Counted from the stretch's first letter, positions 42,822 to 51,837 are shown. The stretch: 64,000 nucleotides of DNA from an uncultured Clostridia bacterium (GCA_947585745.1 CANPXF010000009.1:1-64000), one strand, 5' to 3'. Program-made: numbers and translations. Notes: a model not told the origin generated them from the letters alone.

Positions 42822-44129
42822 TTAAATTGTGCTGTGCTTTTTGGAAAGAGTTTCAACTCTCTTGCCCGAAAGCATATAAACCGCGTTTACAATCGCGCCT
42901 CTAAGCTCATCCAAAGTCAGAACATCATCAACATAGCCGTTTTCTGCCGCTTTTTCAGCGCTTAGGTTTTCAGAAGCAAACTGTTTTACAACGTCAGCCT
43001 GCTGTGAAACAGGCACGTTAAGCTTTTCGGGAGCCGTTATCAGCGCCGCCGCCTCTGGATTAACGGGACTTATCACAGCCTCGGGAAGCGCGTAAACTAC
43101 GTCGGCGTTAGCTCCCTCACCCGCAAGTGCGATATACAGCGCGCCTACGGCAGTACCCGTTACAACAGAAATTTTGACTGTGGTGGCTTCCGCGTAAGCG
43201 GAGCTTACCTTTACCGCCGATTTAATATCCTCAAATCCGTTTGAGTTTACAAATGTAATCAACTTAATTGAAAAAGCGTCGCAAAACCTTACGAACTTAG
43301 CGATTTTATTTGCGTCGTCAGACGTCAGCTTTTTACCGAGAGTATTTACAATTCCTACAGGCTCGCCGTTAATTCTTGCGAAAACTGTTCTCGCGTACTT
43401 TCCGTATGAAACCGAAAGCCTGTAGATAGAACCCGCGTCGGCAGTTTTGTGAACAACACAGCCGTCACTTTCGGGGGCTGTTTCTTCAAAAGTATAGGTT
43501 TCGGTAATATTATTTTCAGGAAGATAATTTATAAGCTCTCTCGCCTTTTCAATCGCGTCGTCTTCTGTTTTTGCAACAACGGAAACAATACCGTTTTCCG
43601 CATTATATTCAATATCGGAGTTCTTTCCCGTCGTATCAAGTGAAAGCCTTGCGTTCTTTTCAGCAATAACAAAATCAGCGCTTACGGCGTTTAAAGCGCC
43701 TGTACCGATACAATCTCCGAGTACAACGGAAATCTGCGGAACTACGCCCGAAAGCTTTGAAGCGCTGTTAAGCACCTCGCCGTAGCCTGCCAAAAGAGCG
43801 TTGCCCTCATCAAGACGACCGCCCTTGCTGTTATAAAAGCCTACTACGATTGAGCCTGTTTTAAGAGCTAAATCATAAATTTTCTTGATTTTCGCCGCTT
43901 GAGCCTTACTCATAGCCCCGCCGCAAAAATCTCCGTTTTGAGCAAAAGCAAAAACTGATTTACCGTTAACCTCGCCGTAGCCTGCGACAACCTCGGCATA
44001 AGTATCCTTGGATTTTGCGAGAGTGTCCACACTCGTAAACTCTCCGCCGTCAAAAAAGGCTGTAAGAGTTTTGCAGGCGGAAGTCTTCCCGATAGCAGTT
44101 TTAGCCTGAGTTATATTCTCAATACTCAT
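42822..44129 (-). CDS. Carboxyltransferase-family subunit (acyl-CoA type), divergent
   Basis: The start at 44129 has GGAGG upstream, giving 435 residues. It has two crotonase-like halves as in the methylmalonyl-CoA and propionyl-CoA carboxyltransferases: SVVLGDCIGTGALNAVSADF in the first half and SVVTGTAVGALYIALAGEGA in the second. It is shorter than the usual about 510 residues and the N-terminal CoA-binding segment is abridged. Together with the biotin carrier and OadA-like genes downstream it could make a soluble transcarboxylase or a decarboxylase. The acyl-CoA is not predictable. Confidence 0.78.
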   Translation of the reverse strand: MSIENITQAKTAIGKTSACKTLTAFFDGGEFTSVDTLAKSKDTYAEVVAGYGEVNGKSVFAFAQNGDFCGGAMSKAQAAKIKKIYDLALKTGSIVVGFYNSKGGRLDEGNALLAGYGEVLNSASKLSGVVPQISVVLGDCIGTGALNAVSADFVIAEKNARLSLDTTGKNSDIEYNAENGIVSVVAKTEDDAIEKARELINYLPENNITETYTFEETAPESDGCVVHKTADAGSIYRLSVSYGKYARTVFARINGEPVGIVNTLGKKLTSDDANKIAKFVRFCDAFSIKLITFVNSNGFEDIKSAVKVSSAYAEATTVKISVVTGTAVGALYIALAGEGANADVVYALPEAVISPVNPEAAALITAPEKLNVPVSQQADVVKQFASENLSAEKAAENGYVDDVLTLDELRGAIVNAVYMLSGKRVETLSKKHSTI

Positions 44130-44162
44130 ATTAATCCTCCATTTCATTATTACCAAATGTCC

Positions 44163-44192
44163 CTTATAATGAAACATTAAAAACATAATCAA
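44163..44192 (-). promoter_or_regulatory. Probable promoter of the carboxyltransferase operon
   Basis: TTGATT, an 18-base spacer and TATAAG on the minus strand. It rules out the longer open frame that begins at 44192. Confidence 0.5.
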
Positions 44193-44286
44193 TTTAAAAA
44201 GGAAAATATTCTTTCAAATTAAAGAAACAAATCCACATTTTGCATATCAATACAATTATATTACAAACAAAATAAAATCGCAAGAA

Positions 44287-44319
44287 AAAAGTGCGCAAAA
44301 TCCAAATTTGCACACTTTT
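44287..44319 (-). terminator. Terminator after rluB
   Basis: AAAAGTGTGCAAA pairs with TTTGCGCACTTTT with one mismatch, followed by TTC. It ends the site-2 protease-to-rluB operon. Confidence 0.8.
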
Positions 44320-44380
44320 AATATTAATTTAATTATAACAGCCTTTTATTTGTAAAAAATTATAAAATCAAGGCCAAAAA

Positions 44381-45130
44381 CTAAATCTGATACTTAGAAG
44401 GAGAAGGATTTGCGGAAAGCTTTTTTACCTCGTCAACGGTTAAATCTCTCCACATTCCTCTTTTAAGCTTACCCATTTTTACTGAACCGACGGAAATCCT
44501 TTTAAGACGCAACACCTCAATATCGAAATTTTCACACATCTTTCGTATTTCCCGGTTTCTTCCCTCGCGTAAAACAATTTCAACATTAGCCCTCTCATCT
44601 CCCCTGCTGATAACTCTGACCTCGCAGGGAGCGGTTTTTCTTCCGTCTATCATAACGCCCTTCATAATTTTTTTTGCAACATCGTCGGGCATATCGGGCT
44701 TTACCGTAACGCGGTACACCTTATTAATCTGCTTTTTGGGGTGCATTACAATGTTTGCAAAGTCGCCGTCGTTCGTCATAAGCAACATTCCCTCGGAATC
44801 CTTATCGAGCCGTCCGACGGGATAAATGCGTTCGGGAATATCCTTCACCAAATCCGCAACGCATTTTCTTCCCCTTTCATCACTCATAGTAGTGACATAA
44901 CCCCTCGGCTTGTTGAGCATTATGTAACGCTTACCGCCTTTTTTCTTTATAACGATACGTTTATTATGAACGTAAACCTTATCGGCGTCGGGATTTACTT
45001 TGTCGCCGATACGGGCAACTCTGCCGTTTACCTTAACGGCTCCGTTTTCAATCAGTGTTTCGGATTTACGGCGTGACGCCACACCGCATTCCGCCATAAA
45101 TTTTTGCAGTCTTTCTAATTTAGAACGCAT
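44381..45130 (-). CDS. rluB: 23S rRNA pseudouridine synthase, RluB family
   Basis: The 249-residue protein has an N-terminal S4 RNA-binding domain (RLQKFMAECGVASRRKSE) and the RsuA/RluB catalytic core with GRLDKDSEGMLLMTNDG holding the nucleophile Asp near residue 108. RluB changes U2605 of 23S rRNA in E. coli numbering. The neighbours scpA and scpB are the usual partners of rluB in Firmicutes, with the dacF gene in between. Its start overlaps the end of the carboxypeptidase gene by 11 bases. Confidence 0.9.
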   Translation of the reverse strand: MRSKLERLQKFMAECGVASRRKSETLIENGAVKVNGRVARIGDKVNPDADKVYVHNKRIVIKKKGGKRYIMLNKPRGYVTTMSDERGRKCVADLVKDIPERIYPVGRLDKDSEGMLLMTNDGDFANIVMHPKKQINKVYRVTVKPDMPDDVAKKIMKGVMIDGRKTAPCEVRVISRGDERANVEIVLREGRNREIRKMCENFDIEVLRLKRISVGSVKMGKLKRGMWRDLTVDEVKKLSANPSPSKYQI

Positions 45131-46256
45131 TATTAAAAAATCCTTTTATATTATCCCATATAGATTTATTTTCTTTAACTATACTGTTATCGGTTATTAC
45201 GCTAAGATTATGTTCGGCAATTTTTTTGCCGTTTAAGCTGTATATGATTTTGCCTACATTCTCCCCCGATTTAAGCGGAGCGTATAAGAAATTATCAAGC
45301 ATTATTACTCTTTTAACCTTATCAAAATCGCTCGACTTAACAACCACGTTGGTAACAGCTTCACCGCCGACAGAGGTTTTATCTTCTTTTCCGCCTACGG
45401 TGTCAACATCGAGGAAAAAATCCCTGTCGTCTAACGACTTCATACGGTAATTTTCAAATCCGTAATTATACATAGAGGTATGGTCGTTCCAATCGCGCCT
45501 GTCGTTAAATGTTGCCGCGATAAGAGTTAAGCCGTCTTTTTTTGCCGCCGTTACGAGGCATCGTCCCGCCGCCATTGTATAGCCTGTTTTTCCGCCGATA
45601 CAATACTCATAGGTCGAGAGGAGTCTGTTATGATTTGAATAGGTAGTAATTTTATTTTTTGGCTCAATAAAGCTTACCGTTTCCGTTCTTAGCGAAGTAA
45701 GTCTTTGAAATTCCGAGTTCTTCATAGCCTCCGCCATAAGAAGGGCCATATCGTAAGCAGTTGTGTAATGATTCTTGTCATCAAGACCGCTCGGAGTTAC
45801 AAAGTTGGTATTTTTCATACCTATTTTCTTTGCTCGTTCGGTCATAAGCTCGCCGAACTTATCCTTGCTTCCCGCTATTGTAATCGCCGCCGCGTTCGCC
45901 GCGTCATTTCCCGAACAAAGAAGTATTCCTACTGCCAAATCACGCAAGGTTACCACTTCGCCGAGCTTTAAATACATACTGCTTCCCTCGGCAATCATAT
46001 CCTTTGTAAACTTAACCTGTTTGTTGGATTTTTCAGCGTACTCAAGCGTTATCAGCGCCGTCATAATTTTTGTCGTACTTGCGGGCTTACAGCGTTTATT
46101 TTGGTTTTTAGAAAAATAAACCTTGTTATTATCAGGACAGTAAAGCACGGCAGAGCCTGCAGAAACGCTCAACGCCCCGCAATTAAAGGCAAAACAGCCG
46201 AAAGCAAAAACAATGACAGTTAAAAAAGCAAATACTCGTTTCATATTATCACCCAT
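45120..46256 (-). CDS. dacF: D-alanyl-D-alanine carboxypeptidase, DacF/DacB type
   Basis: This 378-residue penicillin-binding protein trims the last D-Ala from peptidoglycan peptides outside the membrane. It has a signal peptide (VFAFLTVIVFAFGCFAFN), then SxxK in KPASTTKIMTA with the nucleophile Ser near 58, SGN in LLCSGNDAANAA and KTG in GGKTGYTMAAG. A C-terminal beta domain and an amphipathic membrane tail follow. Position beside gerW, scpA and scpB suits a sporulation-linked enzyme such as DacF or DacB. Confidence 0.92.
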   Translation of the reverse strand: MGDNMKRVFAFLTVIVFAFGCFAFNCGALSVSAGSAVLYCPDNNKVYFSKNQNKRCKPASTTKIMTALITLEYAEKSNKQVKFTKDMIAEGSSMYLKLGEVVTLRDLAVGILLCSGNDAANAAAITIAGSKDKFGELMTERAKKIGMKNTNFVTPSGLDDKNHYTTAYDMALLMAEAMKNSEFQRLTSLRTETVSFIEPKNKITTYSNHNRLLSTYEYCIGGKTGYTMAAGRCLVTAAKKDGLTLIAATFNDRRDWNDHTSMYNYGFENYRMKSLDDRDFFLDVDTVGGKEDKTSVGGEAVTNVVVKSSDFDKVKRVIMLDNFLYAPLKSGENVGKIIYSLNGKKIAEHNLSVITDNSIVKENKSIWDNIKGFFNNAF

Positions 46257-46305
46257 TAATAATATGAAGCAGTTTTCGTTTTTATATTATTGACTCATTA
46301 AAATT

Positions 46306-46737
46306 CTAAAAAATATCCTCGCCCGTTTCGGCCGCCTCGGAATTTATATCCTCTTTCTTCGGCTTTTCTTTTTTATCCCTTTTGAATAAAGCGCTGACTT
46401 TATCGACAAGCTCGGGTACCATACCGACAACTCTGTCGGCGGCTCCGTCGTATTTATCAACGGGAATAAGCTTTACTTCTCCGCGGTACACAGTCAGAAA
46501 CGCAACAGGCTGAATAGTTACGCCCGCGCCGCTTCCGCCTCCAAAGCAGTCCTTATTATCTTTTTTTGTCGGAAAATCGGAACCGCCGGAAGCAAATCCA
46601 TACGACACCTTTGACACGGGAATAATGATAGTACCGTCAGGGGAAGTAATCGGGTCGCCGATAATAGTGTTGACGTCTACCATCTGTTTAATTTTATCCA
46701 TCGTTGTGTCCATTAAACCGTTAATAGGATGGTCCAT
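46306..46737 (-). CDS. ytfJ: GerW / YtfJ family sporulation protein
   Basis: The 143-residue protein matches GerW: ITSPDGTIIIPVSKVSYGFASGG (read in parts), then a Gly-rich GGGSGAGVTIQPVAFL segment and a charged tail. In Bacillus GerW (YtfJ) is made in the forespore and is needed for germination with L-alanine. It lies between a DUF2953 protein (YtfI in Bacillus) and dacF. Presence of this gene suggests that the organism, or its recent ancestors, form spores. Confidence 0.92.
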   Translation of the reverse strand: MDHPINGLMDTTMDKIKQMVDVNTIIGDPITSPDGTIIIPVSKVSYGFASGGSDFPTKKDNKDCFGGGSGAGVTIQPVAFLTVYRGEVKLIPVDKYDGAADRVVGMVPELVDKVSALFKRDKKEKPKKEDINSEAAETGEDIF

Positions 46738-46749
46738 AGCTATTTCTCC

Positions 46750-47388
46750 TTATTTCTTTTTTGGTCTTGCTTTTAAATACAATTTCAAAGCCGTGAAAGC
46801 TTTTGAGAATACAATTTTTAAAATTGAAATAATCCTTATCTTTGCCGTAACCTTTGCTTTCGCAAGGTTTTCAGGCTCATCTGAAAAATCGGGATTTACA
46901 TTCACTTCGTATCTGTCTACCCTTACAACATCCGTTATAAGCTTCAACGCAGGGAACAAAACGGCGCACACGCGCCCGTATTTCACAGCGGAATCTCCCG
47001 CGTCGTCCCCCGCTACCTTGATGTCAATCATGAGCTCGGTAACTGTTATTTTGGAAAATAAATCCTTTAAAGTACCCGATACAAGCTTTGAGATACTCTT
47101 TACAATGTTAAGTATCCCCGAAACGCCCTTCTGTTTTACATATTTTTTTAAATCGAAGGATTTTTGCTTTTCCTTTTTTTCGGGCTTTTTCTTTTTGGTT
47201 TTTGGTTTTGTTTTCTTTTTAGGTTGTACCTTTTTCTCAGGCTTTTGCGGAAGCAGTTTAATCTTTATAAACGCGACCTTTAAGCTTAAAAACAGCTCGT
47301 TATTATAGTCGGCGTAAATATAAATATTAAACAGCATAAGCAAAAACAGCAGTAAAAGCACGCCTGTAATTATATAAAGCGCAAGCAC
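46750..47388 (-). CDS. DUF2953 (YtfI-like) membrane protein
   Basis: The 212-residue protein has one N-terminal membrane helix, a beta segment, then a very lysine-rich linker (about 55-75) and a C-terminal part with amphipathic helices. This is the layout of DUF2953, named YtfI in Bacillus, where the gene likewise sits next to ytfJ. A role in sporulation is likely by association but not proven. Confidence 0.8.
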   Translation of the reverse strand: MLALYIITGVLLLLFLLMLFNIYIYADYNNELFLSLKVAFIKIKLLPQKPEKKVQPKKKTKPKTKKKKPEKKEKQKSFDLKKYVKQKGVSGILNIVKSISKLVSGTLKDLFSKITVTELMIDIKVAGDDAGDSAVKYGRVCAVLFPALKLITDVVRVDRYEVNVNPDFSDEPENLAKAKVTAKIRIISILKIVFSKAFTALKLYLKARPKKK

Positions 47389-47401
47389 AGCAACTCACCT
47401 T

Positions 47402-47989
47402 TTAATCACTCGCAGCCTCGTTTATAATTTCCTCAACTGTCATCTGTATATTTTCCTCCTCATTATCGGACTTTTCGCCGTCCTGAGGCAGAGGCGGAAG
47501 CTCCTCGATTGAGGAAATATTAAAGCAGCGCAAAAAATTTTCGGTAGTTCCGTAGATAAGCGGTCGTCCCGGAAGCTCTAATCGTCCCTTTTCCTCAATT
47601 AAATCCTTTGAGGTAAGAGAACCGATAACTCCCGAACAGTCAACTCCCCTAACCTGTTCGACAAATGATTTTGTCACGGGCTGATTGTATGCTATAACAG
47701 CCAAAACCTCTAACGCCGCTTGCGACAGGGGCGTATTTCTTCTTAAATCCATAACCGTTCTCACGGCGGGAGCAAACTCTTTAACGCTTACCATTTGATA
47801 GCTGTCCTTGAGTCTTATAATAGTAATTCCCCTGTCGGAATTTTCATATTCATTTTTCAGCAATTCGAGGTGTTCTTTAGCCTCGTTTTCTGAAATTTCA
47901 AGCGCTGCCGCAATTCTTGAGGGTTCAACTGATGAACCGTTCGCAAACAAAATTGCCTCTATCGCGCTGTTAATTTTTTCGGTTTTCAA
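47402..47989 (-). CDS. scpB: Segregation and condensation protein ScpB
   Basis: ScpB is the winged-helix partner of the SMC-ScpA complex that compacts and separates chromosomes. I place the start at a TTG (47989) with GGAGGG five or six bases upstream; the longer ATG frame lies inside scpA and is unlike the family. The 195-residue product starts KTEKINSAIEAILFANG and contains LSQAALEVLAVIAYNQP and RGVDCSGVIGSL, hallmarks of ScpB. It overlaps the end of scpA by 20 bases. Confidence 0.93.
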   Translation of the reverse strand: MKTEKINSAIEAILFANGSSVEPSRIAAALEISENEAKEHLELLKNEYENSDRGITIIRLKDSYQMVSVKEFAPAVRTVMDLRRNTPLSQAALEVLAVIAYNQPVTKSFVEQVRGVDCSGVIGSLTSKDLIEEKGRLELPGRPLIYGTTENFLRCFNISSIEELPPLPQDGEKSDNEEENIQMTVEEIINEAASD

Positions 47990-48704
47990 GTTTTCCCTCC
48001 AACATATAAACCTGCGCGTCGTCACCGTCGCCGTCAATACGCACTCGTTTTCCTTTTACAAGCTCAAGCACTGCCAAAAAGGTAGCCACAAGCTCGCTCC
48101 TTTCGTTAACAGCGGTAAAAAGCTCCTGATATTTTACCCGCTTTCCGTGCCACAAGCGGCGCATTACGCTTATTATACGCGCGTTTACGGAAACTATTTT
48201 TCTTTCGATAATTCCCGAAAATGCCGAATGCGGAGGCGGCAGCTTTCTTTTACCCCTGCCGACAGCGTCAATATATCCCTTTACAATATCATCGGGGTCG
48301 TGCTTTCGATTATACGTAAGGTCAAATTTAACGGGAGACGCGTCTTTATAAAATGTATCAAAGTCGTAAATTCCGCTCATTTTATCGGCAATTTCTTTGC
48401 AAAGCTGATATTCGATAAGCTGCCCCGAAAGTTCTTTTTTAAGCTCCTCGGCTTCCTCCTCGTGTTTCGGCAGAAGCATTGCGGATTTAATATAGACAAG
48501 TCTTGACGCCATAGCGAGAAACTCGCTCGCTATATCCATCTGATTTTCCCGCATCAGCTTAATCTGCTCCATATACTGGTCTAAAAGCTCGGAAATCTGA
48601 ATATCATAAATATTTATTTTATTTTTGGCAATCAAGCTTAAAAGAAGGTCAAGCGGACCCTCATAACATTCAAGCTTATAGTTAAGCTGAGGTATAACGT
48701 CCAT
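47970..48704 (-). CDS. scpA: Segregation and condensation protein ScpA
   Basis: The 244-residue kleisin bridges the SMC heads. The N terminus LNYKLECYEGPLDLLLSLI is the ScpA signature, followed by IYDIQISELLDQYMEQI and EFLAMASRLVYIKSAMLLP. The C-terminal winged helix is also present. It starts 8 bases after the site-2 protease gene, with which it is grouped in many Clostridia. Confidence 0.95.
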   Translation of the reverse strand: MDVIPQLNYKLECYEGPLDLLLSLIAKNKINIYDIQISELLDQYMEQIKLMRENQMDIASEFLAMASRLVYIKSAMLLPKHEEEAEELKKELSGQLIEYQLCKEIADKMSGIYDFDTFYKDASPVKFDLTYNRKHDPDDIVKGYIDAVGRGKRKLPPPHSAFSGIIERKIVSVNARIISVMRRLWHGKRVKYQELFTAVNERSELVATFLAVLELVKGKRVRIDGDGDDAQVYMLEGKLENRKN

Positions 48705-48712
48705 AAACTATC

Positions 48713-49390
48713 CTAAAATGCAATAAACGGCAGACTTGTCAGCCACATAATAAATTCAGTCAAAGCGTTTTCTATAATACCAAGCGGTAAAATATTAAAC
48801 CAAACAAGCACAATAATTATGCCGAAAAAGATATTCTCATATCTGTAGAAAGTATAAACCCACTTATCAGGTAAAAACATAAACAGAACCTTTGAGCCGT
48901 CAAGCGGAGGAATAGGAATAAGATTAAAAACCGCAAGACAGATGTTAAGCAGAACATAATACCCAAAAAACATAAAAATATAAGGTCCGATTACGCTCGT
49001 AATAATAAAATCAGGCGCAAACACATAAAGAGCGTTTAAAATTAGTCCGCCTAAAATTGCGGCTACAAGATTAGCCGCAGGACCGGCAAGCGCGGATATA
49101 CCCATTCCTACCTTTGGGTTTTTAAAATTTCTGTCGTTAATCGGAACGGGCTTTGCCCAACCGAATCCGATTAAGATAATCAATAACGCTCCGACAGGGT
49201 CAATATGCTCTATTGGATTAAGGGTTAGTCTTTTCCGGTACTTTATGCTCGTATCTCCAAGCTTATAGGCGACAAACGCGTGAGCCCATTCGTGAAACGG
49301 CATAACCAAAAATATTACGACCAGAGACGCGAAAATATCAACAAGCGCGGTAGCAAAATCAAGGTTTCCCGATAATAAAGACAGAAGCAT
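48713..49390 (-). CDS. Site-2 protease family (M50) membrane protein
   Basis: The start at 49390 has GGGGAG upstream. A longer frame to 49420 begins too near the promoter. The 225-residue protein has about five or six helices and both zinc-site motifs of M50 proteases: HEWAH near residue 39 (30-residue earlier count than the long frame) and NLIPIPPLDGSKV later. It is the short YwhC/YdiL-like type without PDZ domains. Substrates are unknown. It heads the operon with scpA, scpB, gerW, dacF and rluB. Confidence 0.88.
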   Translation of the reverse strand: MLLSLLSGNLDFATALVDIFASLVVIFLVMPFHEWAHAFVAYKLGDTSIKYRKRLTLNPIEHIDPVGALLIILIGFGWAKPVPINDRNFKNPKVGMGISALAGPAANLVAAILGGLILNALYVFAPDFIITSVIGPYIFMFFGYYVLLNICLAVFNLIPIPPLDGSKVLFMFLPDKWVYTFYRYENIFFGIIIVLVWFNILPLGIIENALTEFIMWLTSLPFIAF

Positions 49391-49428
49391 AGTATATATC
49401 TCCCCTATTCTAATTAACATTCTGTTTT

Positions 49429-49457
49429 ATTGTATCATATAACATCAAAAATAACAA
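49429..49457 (-). promoter_or_regulatory. Promoter of the site-2 protease-to-rluB operon
   Basis: TTGTTA, a 17-base spacer and TACAAT on the minus strand, 39 bases before the chosen start. Confidence 0.7.
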
Positions 49458-49481
49458 GTATGTAATTTTTTTAAAAATCTA

Positions 49482-49510
49482 TTGCATTTTTCGTCAATAT
49501 CATTTATAAT
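49482..49510 (+). promoter_or_regulatory. Promoter of rpmB
   Basis: TTGCAT, a 17-base spacer and TATAAT on the plus strand, about 50 bases before the start codon. Confidence 0.8.
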
Positions 49511-49559
49511 ACAGTAGTTAGTTATGTAATTTGGTATTTTTATAAGGAGGTGCAGACAC

Positions 49560-49748
49560 ATGGCAAAATGTGATTACTGCGGCAAGGGTGTAACTTTTGG
49601 AATTAAAGTTTCTCATTCACACAGACGTTCAAACAGAACTTGGAAGCCGAATGTTCAGCGAGTAAAGGCTATTGTTGACGGCTCTCCGAAGCACGTTTAC
49701 GCTTGTACAAGATGCTTACGTTCCGGCAAGGTTGAACGCGCTATCTGA
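49560..49748 (+). CDS. rpmB: 50S ribosomal protein L28
   Basis: The 62-residue protein is L28, with the start MAKCDYCGKGVTFG and SHSHRRSNRTWKPN. Four cysteines (CDYC and CTRC) show the zinc-binding form. AAGGAGGTG lies seven bases upstream, a perfect ribosome site. It has its own promoter and terminator. Confidence 0.98.
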   Translation: MAKCDYCGKGVTFGIKVSHSHRRSNRTWKPNVQRVKAIVDGSPKHVYACTRCLRSGKVERAI

Positions 49749-49768
49749 TTTATTTTCCGCAAAAGCAA

Positions 49769-49796
49769 GGCTCTGTCAAAAGACAGAGCCTTTTTT
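49769..49796 (+). terminator. Terminator after rpmB
   Basis: GGCTCTGTC pairs with GACAGAGCC around AAAA, followed by six T residues. Confidence 0.93.
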
Positions 49797-49885
49797 GTTA
49801 TCTGAAAGGTCAAATAACAAATATATTAACCGCACATCAGCGCCGTAAAGCGCTTTTGCGAGGGAAAACATTAAATTTAAAAAGC

Positions 49886-51442
49886 TTATTTTTTTATCTT
49901 TTTAAACGTAAAACCGTTTTTCTTAGCGTACTTATAAGCGGCCGATTTCTTTTCTCCGTAAATTTTAAGATTATAATTCTTATCGTATTGATAATCGTAC
50001 TCATTAATATAACCTAAAGCGCGGTTTTCGATTGATTTAACGGTTTTCGGAATTGTAATTTTATTGAGATTAGGGCAATCCGTGAAATCTTTTCTGAATA
50101 TTTTTCTGACATTTTTTGATATAATAACTTTTTTAAGCTTTCCGCAATTAGAGAAGGTATATCCTTCACTGCTTTTCATAACGGGATATTTTACCGTTTG
50201 CAGGGCAGAGCAATCGGAGAAAACCTTATAACCCAAATTAAGCTTGCCGTTTTCCTTAAATGAAAGCTTTTTAAGTCCGTCGCAGTCACAGAACGCTTCT
50301 TCTGATATTAAGGTCACGTTTTTCGGAATAGTTATGCTTTCAAGATTATCATTTTTCATAAATGCAAATTCCTTAATCTTTCTAAGTGTGGAGGGAAAGC
50401 TTACATTCTTAACCTTGCTCTCATAAAACGCGTATTTTCCTATTGTTTTCAGTCCCTTGTTAAGCTTTACCGTTTTTAACTTGTAGTTTCCGCAGAAAGC
50501 TCTGTTGGAAATTTCCGCAACGGTTTTTAGGCTTGTGAATTTTTTATCCGTCTTTCCACCGGGATATGTTATTAGCTTTGTTTTCTTTTTATTATACAGC
50601 ACACCGCTTTTGCCCGAAAAGCTTTTATTTTTCTTGTCGACTGTTATTGACTTAAGCTTAACGCAGTTATTAAACGAATTATCTCCTATTTTTTTAATAT
50701 TCTTTCCGATTAAAACCTTTTCAAGTCCCGATTTAAAAAACGCGCTGTTTCCGATTGTCGTTATTTTGTTATGAATTGAGATTTTTGTAAGCGCCTTATT
50801 ATAAGCAAATGTCCTGCTTGGAATCGTGGAAATATTTTTACCGAGCTTAGCGCTTTTCAGCGAGGAACACCCATTAAATATGTCATAACCCAAGCTTCTT
50901 ACATTATCGGGAATGTCTATACTTTCCAGGGAACTGCAGTTAGCAAAAGCCTCGTCACCTATTTCAATAACCTTTTGGGGAATGTTTATACTTTTAAGAC
51001 TTTCACAATTTGTAAAAAGTCCGTATTCTATACTGCGAATATTTGACGGCAGTTTTATATCGGAGAGATTATGGCATCCATTAAAAGCTCTTTGTCTGAT
51101 TGTCGTAACACTATCGGGAATTTCAATTTTTCTTAGGGATTCATCTTCGGAAAACGCCATAAAACCTATTGAGATAACACTCTTTGGAACAACAACGCTC
51201 TCAAGAGTTTTATTAAAAGCAAAGCTGTATTCCCCGATTGTGCTGACCAAATGGCCGTCAATTTTACCGGGAATTGTAATTTCCTTGTCATTTCCCTTGT
51301 AATCGGTAATAACAATCGTGTCGTTCGCAAGTAAATCGTATTTAAAATCTTTCAGCTCATAAGCCCCCGCTGAAAAAGGTAATGCTGTTAAAATACTGAA
51401 AATCAAAATTGTTGATAAAAGAATAGATAATAATTTTTTCAT
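49886..51442 (-). CDS. Secreted BspA-type leucine-rich-repeat protein
   Basis: The 518-residue protein has a signal peptide (KKLLSILLSTILIFSILTAL, cut near SAGA) and about fifteen LRR_5/BspA-type repeats of 22-23 residues with the LxxIxIPxxVxxIGxxAF spacing. It ends with YAKKNGFTFKKIKK, a usual BspA ending. Unlike the LRR protein at 35.4 kb it has no dockerin. It is very rich in lysine and is probably bound to the cell surface, for adhesion or binding to glycans. A small membrane-peptide gene lies just upstream. Confidence 0.88.
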   Translation of the reverse strand: MKKLLSILLSTILIFSILTALPFSAGAYELKDFKYDLLANDTIVITDYKGNDKEITIPGKIDGHLVSTIGEYSFAFNKTLESVVVPKSVISIGFMAFSEDESLRKIEIPDSVTTIRQRAFNGCHNLSDIKLPSNIRSIEYGLFTNCESLKSINIPQKVIEIGDEAFANCSSLESIDIPDNVRSLGYDIFNGCSSLKSAKLGKNISTIPSRTFAYNKALTKISIHNKITTIGNSAFFKSGLEKVLIGKNIKKIGDNSFNNCVKLKSITVDKKNKSFSGKSGVLYNKKKTKLITYPGGKTDKKFTSLKTVAEISNRAFCGNYKLKTVKLNKGLKTIGKYAFYESKVKNVSFPSTLRKIKEFAFMKNDNLESITIPKNVTLISEEAFCDCDGLKKLSFKENGKLNLGYKVFSDCSALQTVKYPVMKSSEGYTFSNCGKLKKVIISKNVRKIFRKDFTDCPNLNKITIPKTVKSIENRALGYINEYDYQYDKNYNLKIYGEKKSAAYKYAKKNGFTFKKIKK

Positions 51443-51493
51443 AATTTTTCCTCCAAGAACTTTATGTATTTTTTGTTTGTTCAGCGCTTTGTC

Positions 51494-51589
51494 TTAAATA
51501 AATTCAAGAGCAGATACATCCGTTGCCACGGAAATTATAAAACTGACGGCAAGCAAAACAGATAATATGAAAGATGTGTACTTTTCCAT
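51494..51589 (-). CDS. 31-residue hydrophobic membrane peptide
   Basis: A short gene encodes a 31-residue peptide starting MEKYTSFILSVLLAVSFI and ending with an Asp-Val-Ser-Ala-Leu-Glu stretch. It has one helix of about 18 hydrophobic residues. GGGAGG lies nine bases before the ATG and a promoter about 60-90 bases upstream, so it looks genuinely expressed. It may be a small membrane regulator, a toxin of the type I kind, or a leader for the LRR gene 51 bases downstream. I know no homologue. Confidence 0.6.
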   Translation of the reverse strand: MEKYTSFILSVLLAVSFIISVATDVSALEFI

Positions 51590-51650
51590 ACTTCAAAACC
51601 TCCCTGTAATATTTTAAAAATCAATCTGGATTTTCATCCTTCACTATAGT

Positions 51651-51679
51651 AGTGTAGGCTTTTAAGGAAAAAGTTTCAA
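51651..51679 (-). promoter_or_regulatory. Promoter of the small peptide and LRR genes
   Basis: TTGAAA, a 17-base spacer and TACACT on the minus strand. The leader of about 55 bases contains a weak GGAT/ATCC hairpin. Confidence 0.6.
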
Positions 51680-51781
51680 AATTATTAAATTTGTAGCAGA
51701 TTTTTTAATAATAAAAAATGAAAAGACGTTTTTGATAAACGACTTTTAGACGGAAAGTAAAATATCTGATTTTGACGCGCA

Positions 51782-51811
51782 AAAACCCGTGCTAAAACGC
51801 ACGGGTTTTAA
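51782..51811 (-). terminator. Terminator after alaS
   Basis: AAAACCCGTGC pairs with GCACGGGTTTT around a short loop, followed by a T-rich stretch. It ends the thyX-to-alaS run. Confidence 0.88.
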
Positions 51812-51837
51812 TTCTGTTAAATAATTATTTTAAGGAA

